A stretch of DNA of 64,000 bases from an uncultured Eudoraea sp. (GCA_947258555.1 CAMYJF010000003.1:1-64000); one strand, 5' to 3'; shown: positions 33,983 to 43,794, numbered from the stretch's first letter. A program made the numbers and translations. The notes: generated by a model from the letters alone, not told the origin.

Positions 33983-34681
33983 ATGAATAGAGGATTCCTG
34001 ATTTGGGCCGGATTATTGTTCCTATTCGCCAACCCATCATTCTCACAATTCAACGAAAAGCCTATTATTAATCTTCAAAATGAGGATAAAGCTTTTTTGA
34101 ATTGGGGGTATTACCTTGGGTTTAATATCTTTGATTTTAAGGTGAATCAAAGGAATGACCTGGAACCGATCCTGGTTGAAACCACTGTTGGGTTCAATGT
34201 CGGGCTCATTGGTGAAATGAGGATCAACAACCATCTCGATCTCCGTTTTGAACCTGGCCTGTTCTATTCACAGCGGTCCATCGGATTTCCTGGATTTACC
34301 GAGGAAAATGATGCCATACGTAATGTCAAGTCGACCTACATCAACTTTCCATTATTGATAAAAGCCAGTGCTAAGCGTATTGGTAACTGGAAGCCTTTTA
34401 TTGTGGGTGGTATTGCACCCTCATTAAACCTGGGTAGTGGTGAAGATAGCCTCGATGATAATGCCAGCGGGACATTTAGAATGAAAAAGAATGTGCTAAA
34501 TTATGAGCTGGGTTTTGGTATTGATTTTTATACCGAATATTTCAAATTCACTCCTTCCATCCGAGGTGTATTCGCCATTACTGATGAGCTTGTACCCGAC
34601 AATGACCCAAATAGTCCCTGGACGGGTAATATTGACGCCTTGCTGACCCGCGGTATTTTTATCAATTTCACTTTTGAATGA
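33983..34681 (+). CDS. porT: Type IX secretion system protein PorT
   Basis: 232 aa from ATG 33983, which opens directly into a signal peptide (IWAGLLFLFANPSFSQ). It is an outer-membrane beta-barrel: INLQNEDKAFLNWGYYLGFNIFDFKVN, VGFNVGLIGEMRINNHLDLRFEPGLFYSQR, INFPLLIKASAKRIGNWKPFIVGGI and a terminal aromatic strand ending INFTFE. The INLQNEDKAFLNWGYYLG segment and the position right after ubiE fit PorT, a membrane protein required for T9SS secretion. Its TGA abuts the stop of the minus-strand RNA methyltransferase (TGATCA). Confidence 0.88.
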   Translation: MNRGFLIWAGLLFLFANPSFSQFNEKPIINLQNEDKAFLNWGYYLGFNIFDFKVNQRNDLEPILVETTVGFNVGLIGEMRINNHLDLRFEPGLFYSQRSIGFPGFTEENDAIRNVKSTYINFPLLIKASAKRIGNWKPFIVGGIAPSLNLGSGEDSLDDNASGTFRMKKNVLNYELGFGIDFYTEYFKFTPSIRGVFAITDELVPDNDPNSPWTGNIDALLTRGIFINFTFE

Positions 34682-35407
34682 TCATTGAGTTCTGCGAATC
34701 TCATGTAAGAAGATAGCTGTAGCCGTGGCCACATTTAAGCTCTCTGCACTTAAGCGTCCAATTTGAGGTATGCTTATTTGATGACTTATTGATCCCTGAA
34801 CACCCGGAGATATTCCATGAGACTCACTACCAAGTACTAAAACACCTTCTTTTGGAAACACAGTGTCTTGAATTGGTAACCCATTGAGGACTGCCCCATA
34901 ACTCTCTCCAGGAAAATCTAAGAGAAAAGATGTCAAATCCGTATAATGCACTCGCACCCTTGCGATCGATCCCATTGTTGCTTGCACAACTTTAGGGTTG
35001 TAACAGTCCACAGTGTCCATAGAGCAAACCACATGAGCAATATCAAACCAATCACATAATCGGATGAGTGTTCCCATATTTCCCGGATCTTTTACCCCAT
35101 CCAGGGCAATTACCCAGCCATTTGTGGGTAAGGTAATTTTTTTAGGGATCTCAAATACACCCAGAATCTTATTTGGTGTTTTTAGTCCGCTCATGCGCTC
35201 TAGTGTTTTCTCAGTGATCAATGTGATTTGATCTTCGTGATCCGGAAGCGCATTTTTATCCGTACTATATAATACCTTTGGCGTAAAACCCGAACTCAAA
35301 ACTTCTTGTACCGTTTTATACCCCTCCGCCACGAAGAGTCTATGTTGGTTTCGGTACTTTTTTTGCTGTAAGTTCTTAACGAGTTTTATTTCACTTTTAA
35401 CAACCAT
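34682..35407 (-). CDS. TrmH/SpoU family RNA 2'-O-methyltransferase
   Basis: 241 aa. An N-terminal substrate-binding domain (KYRNQHRLFVAEGYKTVQEVL) precedes a SPOUT knot: WVIALDGVKDPGNMGTLIRLCDWF (motif 1 with the catalytic Arg), GVLVLGSESHGIS (motif 2) and ISIPQIGRLSAESLNVATATAIFLHE (motif 3). It methylates a ribose in rRNA or tRNA; the exact site is unknown. Convergent with porT with no gap, divergent from tamL across 24 bp. Confidence 0.92.
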   Translation of the reverse strand: MVVKSEIKLVKNLQQKKYRNQHRLFVAEGYKTVQEVLSSGFTPKVLYSTDKNALPDHEDQITLITEKTLERMSGLKTPNKILGVFEIPKKITLPTNGWVIALDGVKDPGNMGTLIRLCDWFDIAHVVCSMDTVDCYNPKVVQATMGSIARVRVHYTDLTSFLLDFPGESYGAVLNGLPIQDTVFPKEGVLVLGSESHGISPGVQGSISHQISIPQIGRLSAESLNVATATAIFLHEIRRTQ

Positions 35408-35417
35408 ACAAATAGTG

Positions 35418-35425
35418 TAAATTTG
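35418..35425 (+). promoter_or_regulatory. -7 box (TAAATTTG) just before tamL
   Basis: TAAATTTG fits TAnnTTTG and ends only 6 bases before the tamL ATG at 35432. Transcription would then start at or within a base or two of the ATG, giving a leaderless message. No good -33 TTG was found. Confidence 0.4.
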
Positions 35426-35431
35426 GGTTCT

Positions 35432-38038
35432 ATGAGGTCTTTGCGGAGTTTTGGTAAAGGTAGTGCAAAAGTTTGCCTATTCTTGCTGGCTCTATTCATC
35501 ACTTCCTGTAATACCCTCAAGCGCGTAGATGATGATGAATTCCTCCTGACCAAAAATTATTTGTTTGCCGATGATCAACGGATATTGGATGAAGATATCC
35601 AAAGCTTGATCGTGCAAAAACCCAATAGTACGGTCTTGGGATATCCATTGCGACTCAACCTGTACAACCTCGCCAAGCCCAATCCGGATTCTTCTTTTCA
35701 GGCCTGGTTAACCAAAAAAGACAAACGAGAGGAACGGCTGGCAAGTCTTTTATCTCAAAAACAAGTAGGCAGATTAGGCGAATCCTTCTTGGTCAAAGGC
35801 TATAGTGAATGGCTGAAGAATATCGGGGAGGCCCCGGTCGTGATTGACACCCAACTTACAAGAAAATCTTTGGAACGACTCAGCGCTTATTATGACACCA
35901 AAGGTTATTTTAATAATACCACCGAATTTGACATCGAGCCGTTAAAAAGAAAACAGCGCGCTTCACTGCGTTATCAGGTTAACCTGGGGAAACCCTATAT
36001 CATAGATACCTTAAGCCAGAAGATTACTTCTGCGGCTATTGATTCCCTTTATAATGCGCATAAAAAAGGCTCATTCATACAAAATGACAAACAATTCAAT
36101 CTGGTTGATTTCAATAATGAACGCGAAAGACTCACCAGCCTATTTCGGAATTCAGGAGTGTATAACTTCCAGGAGAGCTCCATCACATTTGAAGTTTTGT
36201 GGGACACCACCTTAACGGCCGATGATCAACGTCTGGATGTTGAATTAAATATTGCTGATCTGCGGCGAAGAAGCGATACCCTGGTGACTACCTCAGCCTA
36301 TAAGGTCTTCACTTTTGATAAAATCAACATCTATGCAGATTACAATTTCCAGGATGCAGAATCGGAATTAGAATCTATTGAACATAATGATTTTACCATT
36401 TTCTATAAGAATAAGCTTCGCTATAATCCGGACGCATTAACGGATGCTATTTTCATGAAAAAAGATAGTTTATACAGGGATATTGACCGATTGCGGACCT
36501 ACCGTCAGATCACTAACCTAAACACATTCAAATACCCCAATATTGAATTTATTGAGGACAGTACCCAAACCAAATTAAGCTCAAACATTTATCTGGCGCC
36601 AAGACCCAAGTATTCGCTCGGACTTGATTTTGACATTACGCATTCCAATATCCAGCAACTCGGTATTGGATTTAGTACTTCACTTATAACCCGGAATGTA
36701 TTTGCCGGGGCAGAGACACTGTCAATCTCTGCGGGGGGCACTTTCGGATTGTTGAGCGACGACACTTCTTCTGAAAATTTCTTTTCCGAGATACGAGGAG
36801 ATGTTAATCTTACTATACCACGAATGTGGTTCCCTCTGTTTAATGCAAAGCGGATCGTACCCGCCTATATGTTGCCACAAACCCGAATTACTATTGGTTC
36901 TAGTTTCCAAAAGAATATCGGGCTGGATAAACAAACCTTTAATACAGTCCTAGGGTATACCTGGACGCCTTCCCCGGAATTAAAGAATACGTTCGAACTT
37001 TTGAACATCCAATTTGTGCGCAATGTAAACCCCGATCGCTTTTTTAATGTCTACGGCAGCACCTATAACCGACTGGATGACATTGCTGATGATTTTGACA
37101 GCTTCGATGATGCGGTCAATTATCCGGAATTAGCTCCTTTCTTTGAAACTTCTACGACGAATCCGGATCCACGCCTTATTATACCGGCGGGAACGACGGG
37201 ATTCACAGAATCGGTGCTTTCGGGCTCTTTGGTACCCGTAACATCTGATATTTACAGGGATGTAAGTCGGATCGAAGAAAGGCGGGATCGTCTCACGGAG
37301 AACAACCTGATCTTTGCCAGTAATTATACCTGGACGAAAAACAGCAGAAACAATCTGAACGACAACGATTTTTACCAATTGCGCCTCAGACTCGAGAGCG
37401 CCGGGAACTTGCTCTCTGGCTTAGCCAATTTCATCACCTTTGAAGAAAATGACAACAACAACCTACTTGTATTTGGAGTACCTTTTTCTCAGTATGTCAA
37501 AACTGAAGTAGACTATATCAAATATTGGGATTTATCCGGCTCTAATGTAATGGCATTCAGAAGCTTTTTTGGCATAGCAGTTCCCTATGGCAATTCAAAT
37601 AGTGTTCCTTTTGTGCGCAGTTATTTTGCTGGAGGTTCCAATGACAATAGAGGATGGTTCCCTTATTCTTTAGGACCCGGCAGTACGCAAGCGATCAACG
37701 ATTTTAATGAAGCGAATTTTAAGATCGCCCTGAACCTGGAATACCGATTCCCAATCGTAGGTGATATAAAAGGTGCCCTCTTCGCAGATGCAGGGAATAT
37801 CTGGAATGTTTGGGATAATGTAGATGATCCTAAGGCTGTATTTGAAGGATTTGAATCCCTGGATGAGCTCGCACTCGGTACAGGATTTGGCCTGCGTTAT
37901 GATTTTAGCTATTTCGTTTTTCGACTTGATACGGGATTTAAGACCTATAATCCCGCTAATGAACCTTCGAGGCGGTGGTTCACAGAATATAATTTCGCGA
38001 ATGCCGTATTTCAAATAGGTATCAATTATCCTTTTTAG
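35432..38038 (+). CDS. tamL: BamA-like outer membrane lipoprotein TamL
   Basis: 868 aa. Lipoprotein signal ending LALFITSC (Cys26), POTRA-like region (about residues 27-400) and a C-terminal Omp85 beta-barrel with RSYFAGGSNDNRGWFPYSLGPGS, a VRGW-like loop-6 motif that here reads DNRGW, and a terminal strand ending in Phe (INYPF). The combination of lipoprotein anchor and Omp85 barrel is the Bacteroidota TamL architecture, thought to act with TamB in outer-membrane assembly. The ATG at 35432 is preferred over the TTG at 35423, which overlaps the -7 box. Divergent from the RNA methyltransferase gene. Confidence 0.88.
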   Translation: MRSLRSFGKGSAKVCLFLLALFITSCNTLKRVDDDEFLLTKNYLFADDQRILDEDIQSLIVQKPNSTVLGYPLRLNLYNLAKPNPDSSFQAWLTKKDKREERLASLLSQKQVGRLGESFLVKGYSEWLKNIGEAPVVIDTQLTRKSLERLSAYYDTKGYFNNTTEFDIEPLKRKQRASLRYQVNLGKPYIIDTLSQKITSAAIDSLYNAHKKGSFIQNDKQFNLVDFNNERERLTSLFRNSGVYNFQESSITFEVLWDTTLTADDQRLDVELNIADLRRRSDTLVTTSAYKVFTFDKINIYADYNFQDAESELESIEHNDFTIFYKNKLRYNPDALTDAIFMKKDSLYRDIDRLRTYRQITNLNTFKYPNIEFIEDSTQTKLSSNIYLAPRPKYSLGLDFDITHSNIQQLGIGFSTSLITRNVFAGAETLSISAGGTFGLLSDDTSSENFFSEIRGDVNLTIPRMWFPLFNAKRIVPAYMLPQTRITIGSSFQKNIGLDKQTFNTVLGYTWTPSPELKNTFELLNIQFVRNVNPDRFFNVYGSTYNRLDDIADDFDSFDDAVNYPELAPFFETSTTNPDPRLIIPAGTTGFTESVLSGSLVPVTSDIYRDVSRIEERRDRLTENNLIFASNYTWTKNSRNNLNDNDFYQLRLRLESAGNLLSGLANFITFEENDNNNLLVFGVPFSQYVKTEVDYIKYWDLSGSNVMAFRSFFGIAVPYGNSNSVPFVRSYFAGGSNDNRGWFPYSLGPGSTQAINDFNEANFKIALNLEYRFPIVGDIKGALFADAGNIWNVWDNVDDPKAVFEGFESLDELALGTGFGLRYDFSYFVFRLDTGFKTYNPANEPSRRWFTEYNFANAVFQIGINYPF

Positions 38039-38052
38039 AGGTTTTATTTTTA

Positions 38053-38060
38053 TACATTTG
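38053..38060 (+). promoter_or_regulatory. -7 box (TACATTTG) for fbaA
   Basis: TACATTTG fits TAnnTTTG and lies 31 bases before the fbaA ATG at 38092, in the 53-bp gap after tamL. Confidence 0.5.
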
Positions 38061-38091
38061 CCCCATAAAACTAGTCGAAAACTACCCAACT

Positions 38092-39159
38092 ATGTCCCAC
38101 AATATTAAGCCCGGTGTTGCCACCGGAGACCAGGTCCAGGAGATCTTTAATTACGCTAAACAAAATGGATTTGCCTTACCGGCCGTCAATGTGATAGGTT
38201 CCAACACGGTAAATGCGGTAATGGAAACAGCAGCTGAGCTGAATGCTCCCGTTATTATCCAATATTCAAATGGCGGGGCTCAATTCAACGCCGGCAAGGG
38301 CTTGTCTAATGAGGCCCAAAAAGCTGCTGTAAAAGGGGCTATTGCCGGAGCCAGGCACATTCATGAAATGGCAAGCGCCTATGGCGCCACTGTCATTCTG
38401 CACACAGATCATTGTGCTAAGAAATTACTTCCCTGGATAGACGGCTTGTTAGATGCAAGCGAAGCCCACTATAAAGCAACCGGGAAATCATTATACAGCT
38501 CGCATATGATCGATCTGTCTGAAGAACCGATAGAGGAAAATATTGAGATCTGCAAGTCTTACCTGGAGCGCATGAGCAAATTGGATATGACACTCGAAAT
38601 TGAATTGGGGATCACCGGAGGTGAGGAAGACGGTGTAGATAATACAGATGTAGACGATTCTAAGCTCTATACGCAACCGGAAGAAGTGGCTTATGCCTAC
38701 GAAGAATTGATAAAAGTGAGTCCACGGTTTACTGTTGCAGCTGCTTTTGGAAATGTCCATGGCGTTTATAAACCCGGTAACGTCAAATTAACACCGAAGA
38801 TCTTACGGAATTCCCAAACCTATCTATCGGATAAATTCAATCTTCCTGAAAATTCCATTGATTTTGTTTTTCACGGAGGTTCCGGTTCTACTTTGGAAGA
38901 GATAAGGGAAGCTATTGGTTATGGGGTGATCAAAATGAACATCGATACGGATCTCCAGTATGCCTTTATGACGGGTATTCGGGACTATATGCAGGATAAA
39001 AATGCCTATCTTCAATCACAGATAGGGAATCCTGAAGGGGCAGATGTTCCAAACAAAAAACAATACGACCCGAGGGCTTGGCTCAGGGAAGGTGAGAAGA
39101 CATTTGTAGACAGGCTAAAAAAGGCCTTTGAAGATCTGAACAATGTCAACACCCTCTAA
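38092..39159 (+). CDS. fbaA: Class II fructose-bisphosphate aldolase
   Basis: 355 aa, class IIA length. It splits fructose-1,6-bisphosphate into dihydroxyacetone phosphate and glyceraldehyde-3-phosphate, using Zn2+. Visible: [35 protein letters not shown] (Zn His and catalytic Asp), [31 protein letters not shown] (Zn His), [11 protein letters not shown] (Zn His) and [12 protein letters not shown] (phosphate site). accD starts 22 bp downstream, so the two are probably co-transcribed. Confidence 0.97.
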   Translation: MSHNIKPGVATGDQVQEIFNYAKQNGFALPAVNVIGSNTVNAVMETAAELNAPVIIQYSNGGAQFNAGKGLSNEAQKAAVKGAIAGARHIHEMASAYGATVILHTDHCAKKLLPWIDGLLDASEAHYKATGKSLYSSHMIDLSEEPIEENIEICKSYLERMSKLDMTLEIELGITGGEEDGVDNTDVDDSKLYTQPEEVAYAYEELIKVSPRFTVAAAFGNVHGVYKPGNVKLTPKILRNSQTYLSDKFNLPENSIDFVFHGGSGSTLEEIREAIGYGVIKMNIDTDLQYAFMTGIRDYMQDKNAYLQSQIGNPEGADVPNKKQYDPRAWLREGEKTFVDRLKKAFEDLNNVNTL

Positions 39160-39181
39160 AGATCCACAAAACACACCCGAT

Positions 39182-40042
39182 ATGACGACTTGGTTTAAAC
39201 GCAAGGAAAAAGGGATCCAAACTACTACGGAGGAGAAAAAGGACACGCCGCGTGGACTGTGGTATAAGTCACCTACAGGGAAGATCGTTGAAACAGAGGA
39301 GTTGGCCGAGAACTTTTATGTAAGTCCTGAAGACGACTATCACGTGCGTATTGGCAGCAAGGAATATTTTGAGATCCTTTTTGATGATAATAAGTACAAA
39401 GAACTCAACACAAAACTCACTTCCAAGGATCCGCTAAAATTCGAAGACACTAAAAAATACTCAGATCGATTAAAGGCCGCGCAGGCCAAGACTGGTTTAA
39501 AAGACGCCGTGCGTACTGTAGTTGGTAAGTCGCTTGGTAAAGACCTGGTTGTTGCATGTATGGATTTCACTTTTATCGGGGGATCGATGGGAAGCGTAGT
39601 AGGTGAAAAAATTGCACGCGCCATCGACTATTCAATTAAAAAAGAGATCCCCTTTGTTATGATCTCTAAATCCGGAGGGGCCCGAATGATGGAAGCTGCC
39701 TTGTCTTTAATGCAATTGGCAAAAACCTCAGCCAAATTGGCTCAATTAGCAGCCAAGCAAATCCCTTATATCTCCCTTTGCACAGATCCTACCACCGGAG
39801 GTACTACTGCTTCTTATGCAATGCTTGGCGATATTAATATTTCAGAACCCGGTGCTCTAATAGGCTTCGCCGGCCCGCGTGTCGTCAAGGAAGCTACGGG
39901 CAAAGAATTACCGGAAGGGTTCCAAACGGCAGAATTTGTTCAGGAACACGGTTTCCTTGATTTCATCAGCCATAGGCGGGATCTGAAAAAGAACATCAAT
40001 CTATATTTAGATCTGATCCAAAATCAACCCGTTCGATCATAA
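39182..40042 (+). CDS. accD: Acetyl-CoA carboxylase carboxyltransferase subunit beta
   Basis: 286 aa from ATG 39182 ([20 protein letters not shown]). The beta subunit moves the carboxyl group from biotin to acetyl-CoA in fatty-acid synthesis. Crotonase-fold blocks: [65 protein letters not shown] and IGFAGPRVV. The four-Cys zinc ribbon of E. coli AccD is absent: the segment that should hold it reads [17 protein letters not shown] without cysteines. I recall the same in other flavobacteria. A bidirectional terminator follows directly. Confidence 0.95.
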   Translation: MTTWFKRKEKGIQTTTEEKKDTPRGLWYKSPTGKIVETEELAENFYVSPEDDYHVRIGSKEYFEILFDDNKYKELNTKLTSKDPLKFEDTKKYSDRLKAAQAKTGLKDAVRTVVGKSLGKDLVVACMDFTFIGGSMGSVVGEKIARAIDYSIKKEIPFVMISKSGGARMMEAALSLMQLAKTSAKLAQLAAKQIPYISLCTDPTTGGTTASYAMLGDINISEPGALIGFAGPRVVKEATGKELPEGFQTAEFVQEHGFLDFISHRRDLKKNINLYLDLIQNQPVRS

Positions 40043-40070
40043 AAAAACCCTGTAGTACGTACTACAGGGT
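40041..40070. terminator. Palindromic terminator between accD and a convergent gene
   Basis: A 24-bp perfect palindrome spans 40047-40070 (ACCCTGTAGTAC then its complement). Seven A's precede it (40041-40047), giving a T run on the minus strand, so it best serves the minus-strand lipoprotein gene while also blocking accD read-through. Confidence 0.85.
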
Positions 40071-40096
40071 CTCTTCATAAAATTCATAGCAAGAAT

Positions 40097-40954
40097 TTAC
40101 GGCTTGAATCTTCGCAGAAAGATCTCCTCTGTCGATCCATCAGGATAGGTTAAGATCCCTATGGCATCACAAGACCCATCACCAAAATCAAGACTGGCTG
40201 TGGCATCATTTCTACTGATCTCCAATACACCACTTACAATAAATCGGCATGCCAATTCTCTACGTAAGGGCGTTATTGTCTCCTTCATAAACACATTCCC
40301 TAAGGGACCTGTGTAGGTAGCATTTCCACTGATCAGGAAGACGTTATCTCCCCAGAAGCCAGAACCATATCCTTCGATCCACTCTCGAGTGCGATTTCCG
40401 GTAAAACTGGCTGTAGATCCACCTGGCCAGGTAGCATTAAAGCTTGCAGAAGCATCTGCCTGTGGATTACCATTCTCATTGGATCGTACCCGATCAACAG
40501 AAGCACTGCCTTCAACGGCAACACCGTTAAAAGTGAAATTCTCAAGGCTCATGGATAGTGTATTCATAGGCACATCCGTGTCTTTGAGGTAGCTCAAATA
40601 AATAATCCCACTGAGCACATTTCCATTAGGTAACTCACATCCGTCACCAAAGTCGATAGTTTTCTCCTTAGAAGTACTGGTGATCACCGTTGTAATGGTC
40701 ACACAATCTGGAAGAAAATCAGAAGTATAGCCCTTGTTTGAAAAAGATAACTCATCGGCAGCATATACATCTTCACCAACATTCAACACCTCTTCCGTGA
40801 TCAACTCTGCTTCATCACTGGCTTTTAGCTCTTGTACATCAAATGTTTCCTGATCTACAATAACCTCATCCGAAGCATCCTTGTTACAGGAAGAGACAAG
40901 TACCGCTGCTATCAGGATAGCAGCCACATTCAATTTTCTAAACACTCTTTTCAT
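40097..40954 (-). CDS. Uncharacterised lipoprotein with duplicated DFGDG motif
   Basis: 285 aa lipoprotein (AAVLVSSC, then NKDASDE). The mature protein is acidic, with a Ser/Thr-rich beta-structured body. The motif DFGDGC appears at the sequence KTIDFGDGCELPNG and again at SLDFGDGSCDAIG, each followed by a hydrophobic strand, suggesting a two-domain duplication; a WPGGSTASFTGNRTREWIEGYGS stretch lies between. Resembles unnamed flavobacterial cell-surface lipoproteins; function unknown. Confidence 0.75.
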   Translation of the reverse strand: MKRVFRKLNVAAILIAAVLVSSCNKDASDEVIVDQETFDVQELKASDEAELITEEVLNVGEDVYAADELSFSNKGYTSDFLPDCVTITTVITSTSKEKTIDFGDGCELPNGNVLSGIIYLSYLKDTDVPMNTLSMSLENFTFNGVAVEGSASVDRVRSNENGNPQADASASFNATWPGGSTASFTGNRTREWIEGYGSGFWGDNVFLISGNATYTGPLGNVFMKETITPLRRELACRFIVSGVLEISRNDATASLDFGDGSCDAIGILTYPDGSTEEIFLRRFKP

Positions 40955-41057
40955 AATAACAATTTTTTAACATTATGGCTCTTTGACCGCAGTTTTATGA
41001 AAAGGTTTAATCCTGTTTTAAAATTTTCCATTTTCCTCAATATCACCCAAAAAAGAG

Positions 41058-41065
41058 TATCTTTG
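41058..41065 (+). promoter_or_regulatory. -7 box (TATCTTTG) for rpsO
   Basis: TATCTTTG fits TAnnTTTG and lies 47 bases before the rpsO ATG at 41113. A TTTT tract about 23 bases further upstream may stand in for the -33 element. Confidence 0.5.
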
Positions 41066-41112
41066 CAGCCTTATATAAAGGATACATAAGAATCATTTAC
41101 AATAATATTGGC

Positions 41113-41382
41113 ATGTATTTAACGAAAGAAGAAAAATCGAAATTATTCAAGAAGCACGGTGGCACTGAAGAGAACACCGGATCAGCCGAAGGGCAGATCG
41201 CTTTGTTTACACACCGCATCAATCACCTTACAGGACATCTGAAAAATAACCGCAAGGATTTCAATACAGAACGTTCCCTGGTGAAGCTCGTAGGTAAAAG
41301 GCGATCACTCCTGGATTATCTCAAAAGAAAAGACATTGAGAAATATCGTGAGCTGATCAAAGAATTGAATATTCGTAAATAA
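41113..41382 (+). CDS. rpsO: 30S ribosomal protein S15
   Basis: 89 aa, exact family length. Typical blocks: KHGGTEENTGSAEGQIALFTHRINHLTGHLK, RKDFNTERSLVKLVGKRRSLLDYLKRKD and YRELIKELNIRK. S15 binds 16S rRNA early in small-subunit assembly. A terminator (41389-41416) separates it from pnp, the same rpsO-pnp order as in E. coli. Confidence 0.98.
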   Translation: MYLTKEEKSKLFKKHGGTEENTGSAEGQIALFTHRINHLTGHLKNNRKDFNTERSLVKLVGKRRSLLDYLKRKDIEKYRELIKELNIRK

Positions 41383-41388
41383 GTTTAG

Positions 41389-41416
41389 GGATGTAGTTCG
41401 TACTACTTCCTTTTTT
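41389..41416 (+). terminator. Intrinsic terminator between rpsO and pnp
   Basis: GGATGTAGT (41389-41397) pairs with ACTACTTCC (41402-41410) with one mismatch around TCGT, followed by six T's. It may act as an attenuator within an rpsO-pnp unit. Confidence 0.75.
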
Positions 41417-41420
41417 ATAG

Positions 41421-41541
41421 TTCGCTTAAAGCGAAAAAAAGCTACACTTAGTTTTTCATTGGTCAACTTCACAACAACACAACAACGGCCGTATTGAAAT
41501 ATGGCAGACCATTGTTGAACGCGTCGAACAGAGAGTTCGAC
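41421..41541 (+). promoter_or_regulatory. Structured 5' leader of pnp with three stem-loops
   Basis: Three inverted repeats lie in the 138 bases between the rpsO terminator and pnp: TTCGCTT/AAGCGAA at 41421-41435; GCCGTAT-TGAA-ATATGGC at 41488-41505 (7 bp with one G-U pair and a UGAA tetraloop); GTCGAAC-AGAGA-GTTCGAC at 41523-41541 (7 perfect bp), which ends 13 bases before the ATG. Leader structures controlling pnp through RNase III and PNPase itself are known in E. coli; a similar role here is inference. Confidence 0.5.
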
Positions 41542-41554
41542 CAAATATTTATGT

Positions 41555-43768
41555 ATGATACCAAAAACATTTAAAGAAGTCATTGACCTGGGTGACGGTA
41601 GGACTATTTCTATCGAAACAGGTAAACTGGCTAAACAAGCCCATGGCTCGGTGGTAGTACAAAGCGGGAAATGCATGTTGCTGTGTACCGTTGTCAGTAA
41701 CTACAAACAAAGCGATGTGGATTTCTTGCCCCTTACGGTAGACTACCGTGAGAAATTTGCGGCTTCCGGTCGCTATCCCGGTGGGTTTTTCAAAAGAGAA
41801 GCCCGACCTAGTAATGGTGAGATCCTTACTATGCGACTTGTCGACAGGGTTTTACGCCCATTGTTTCCCAAGGATTACCATGCGGAAACTCAGGTAATGA
41901 TCCAATTAATGTCCCATGATGAGGACGTAATGCCTGATGCGATGGCAGGACTTGCCGCATCGGCAGCTATTCAACTATCCGATTTTCCATTCGAATGCGC
42001 GATCTCTGAAGTGCGTGTTGGAAAAGTAGACGGAAAACTAATTATCAACCCAACACGGGAGCAATTGAAGGAATCTGTGATCGATATGATCGTTGGTGCT
42101 TCCGCCGACTCCGTGATGATGGTTGAAGGTGAAATGAGCGAAGTGTCTGAAGAAGAAATGGTCGAGGCCATCAAATTCGGACATGAAGCCGTTAAAGAAC
42201 AATGTGCAGCCCAAGAACGCCTTGCAGATGCCTTTGGTAGAAAAGAGGTCAGGGAATATGAAGGGGAAGAAGTGGATGAATCCCTCGGAGAGAAGATCCA
42301 CAAAATGGCCTATGATAAGGTCTATGATATTGCCAAGTCGGGCTCAGCTAAACATGAGCGCGGAGAAGCTTTTTCTGAATTAAAAGAATCCATCATGGAG
42401 TCTTTTAGCGAAGAAGAACAGGAAGAAATAGGGCATCTGATCAAGAAGTACTATAAAAAAGCGGAAAAAGCAGCGATCCGAAACCTCACTTTAGAAAAGG
42501 GGAAACGACTAGACGGAAGGAAGACTACAGATATCAGACCTATCTGGTGTGAGGTAGACTATCTGCCATCTACGCACGGTTCGGCTATTTTTACACGTGG
42601 AGAGACGCAGGCCTTAGCAACAGTTACTCTTGGTACCTCAAGAGAAGCGAATATAGTTGACATGCCTTCTTATGAAGGAGAAGAAACATTTTACCTGCAT
42701 TATAACTTTCCTCCATTCTGTACGGGAGAAGCCCGGCGTATTATGGGTACTTCCCGTAGAGAAATAGGTCATGGAAATCTTGCACAACGTGCCTTAAAAG
42801 GAATGATACCGGAAGATTGGCCTTATACGGTTCGTGTGGTATCTGAAGTACTGGAAAGTAACGGTTCGTCTTCCATGGCAACAGTTTGTTCCGGTACCAT
42901 GGCGTTAATGGATGCCGGTGTGACGATCCATAAACCGGTTTCAGGAATTGCGATGGGACTCATCAGCGATCCGGATTCTGGAAAGCATGCCGTGCTCTCT
43001 GATATTCTCGGAGATGAGGACCACCTGGGTGATATGGACTTTAAGGTAACCGGTACTGCCGATGGTATTACTGCTTGCCAAATGGATATCAAGGTTAAAG
43101 GTTTGTCTTATGAAGTCTTGATCGAAGCCCTTGCACAAGCACGGGACGGACGTATCCATATCCTTGAAAAATTGATCGAAACTATTCCTCAGCCAAATGC
43201 AGACGTTAAACCTCATGCACCAAAAATGGTGACAGCGGTGATAGCGAATGAATTTATCGGCGCACTGATCGGACCAGGAGGAAAAGTTATCCAGGAATTA
43301 CAGAAAGAAACCGGTACGACAATTGTCATTAATGAAGATCCTGTCACTGAAGAAGGCATCGTAGAGATCCTTGGTACGGATCAGGAAGGAATAGACAAAG
43401 TACTGGCTAAAATAGATTCCATTACATTCAAACCTGATGTAGGCAGTGTCTACGAAGTGAAGGTGATCAAAATCTTGGATTTTGGTGCTGTTGTGGAATA
43501 TTTAGATGCTCCAGGTAACGAAGTGCTGTTGCATGTATCTGAATTGGCATGGGAACGGACAGAGAACGTATCTGATGCGGTAAGTATGGGCGATACATTT
43601 GATGTCAAATATTTTGGCATCGATTCCCGTACTCGTAAAGAAAAAGTTTCTCGGAAAGCTTTGCTGCCTAAACCTGAAGGTTATGTAGAACGACCACCAC
43701 GTAGGGATAACCGCGGTGGAGGAGACAGAAGGGGTGGAAATCGTAGACCTCAGAGGAGCAGAAACTAG
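41555..43768 (+). CDS. pnp: Polyribonucleotide nucleotidyltransferase (PNPase)
   Basis: 737 aa. Two RNase PH-like domains (first from [23 protein letters not shown]; second from [22 protein letters not shown] with [15 protein letters not shown]), a KH domain ([25 protein letters not shown]) and an S1 domain ([21 protein letters not shown] ... [10 protein letters not shown]). A basic RG-rich tail ([16 protein letters not shown]) may add RNA binding. It degrades RNA 3'-5' by phosphorolysis. The ATG at 41555 is used; an out-of-frame ATG overlaps at 41551. Terminator at 43795. Confidence 0.97.
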   Translation: MIPKTFKEVIDLGDGRTISIETGKLAKQAHGSVVVQSGKCMLLCTVVSNYKQSDVDFLPLTVDYREKFAASGRYPGGFFKREARPSNGEILTMRLVDRVLRPLFPKDYHAETQVMIQLMSHDEDVMPDAMAGLAASAAIQLSDFPFECAISEVRVGKVDGKLIINPTREQLKESVIDMIVGASADSVMMVEGEMSEVSEEEMVEAIKFGHEAVKEQCAAQERLADAFGRKEVREYEGEEVDESLGEKIHKMAYDKVYDIAKSGSAKHERGEAFSELKESIMESFSEEEQEEIGHLIKKYYKKAEKAAIRNLTLEKGKRLDGRKTTDIRPIWCEVDYLPSTHGSAIFTRGETQALATVTLGTSREANIVDMPSYEGEETFYLHYNFPPFCTGEARRIMGTSRREIGHGNLAQRALKGMIPEDWPYTVRVVSEVLESNGSSSMATVCSGTMALMDAGVTIHKPVSGIAMGLISDPDSGKHAVLSDILGDEDHLGDMDFKVTGTADGITACQMDIKVKGLSYEVLIEALAQARDGRIHILEKLIETIPQPNADVKPHAPKMVTAVIANEFIGALIGPGGKVIQELQKETGTTIVINEDPVTEEGIVEILGTDQEGIDKVLAKIDSITFKPDVGSVYEVKVIKILDFGAVVEYLDAPGNEVLLHVSELAWERTENVSDAVSMGDTFDVKYFGIDSRTRKEKVSRKALLPKPEGYVERPPRRDNRGGGDRRGGNRRPQRSRN

Positions 43769-43794
43769 TATTTAATACCCTTTTATACAGTAAT

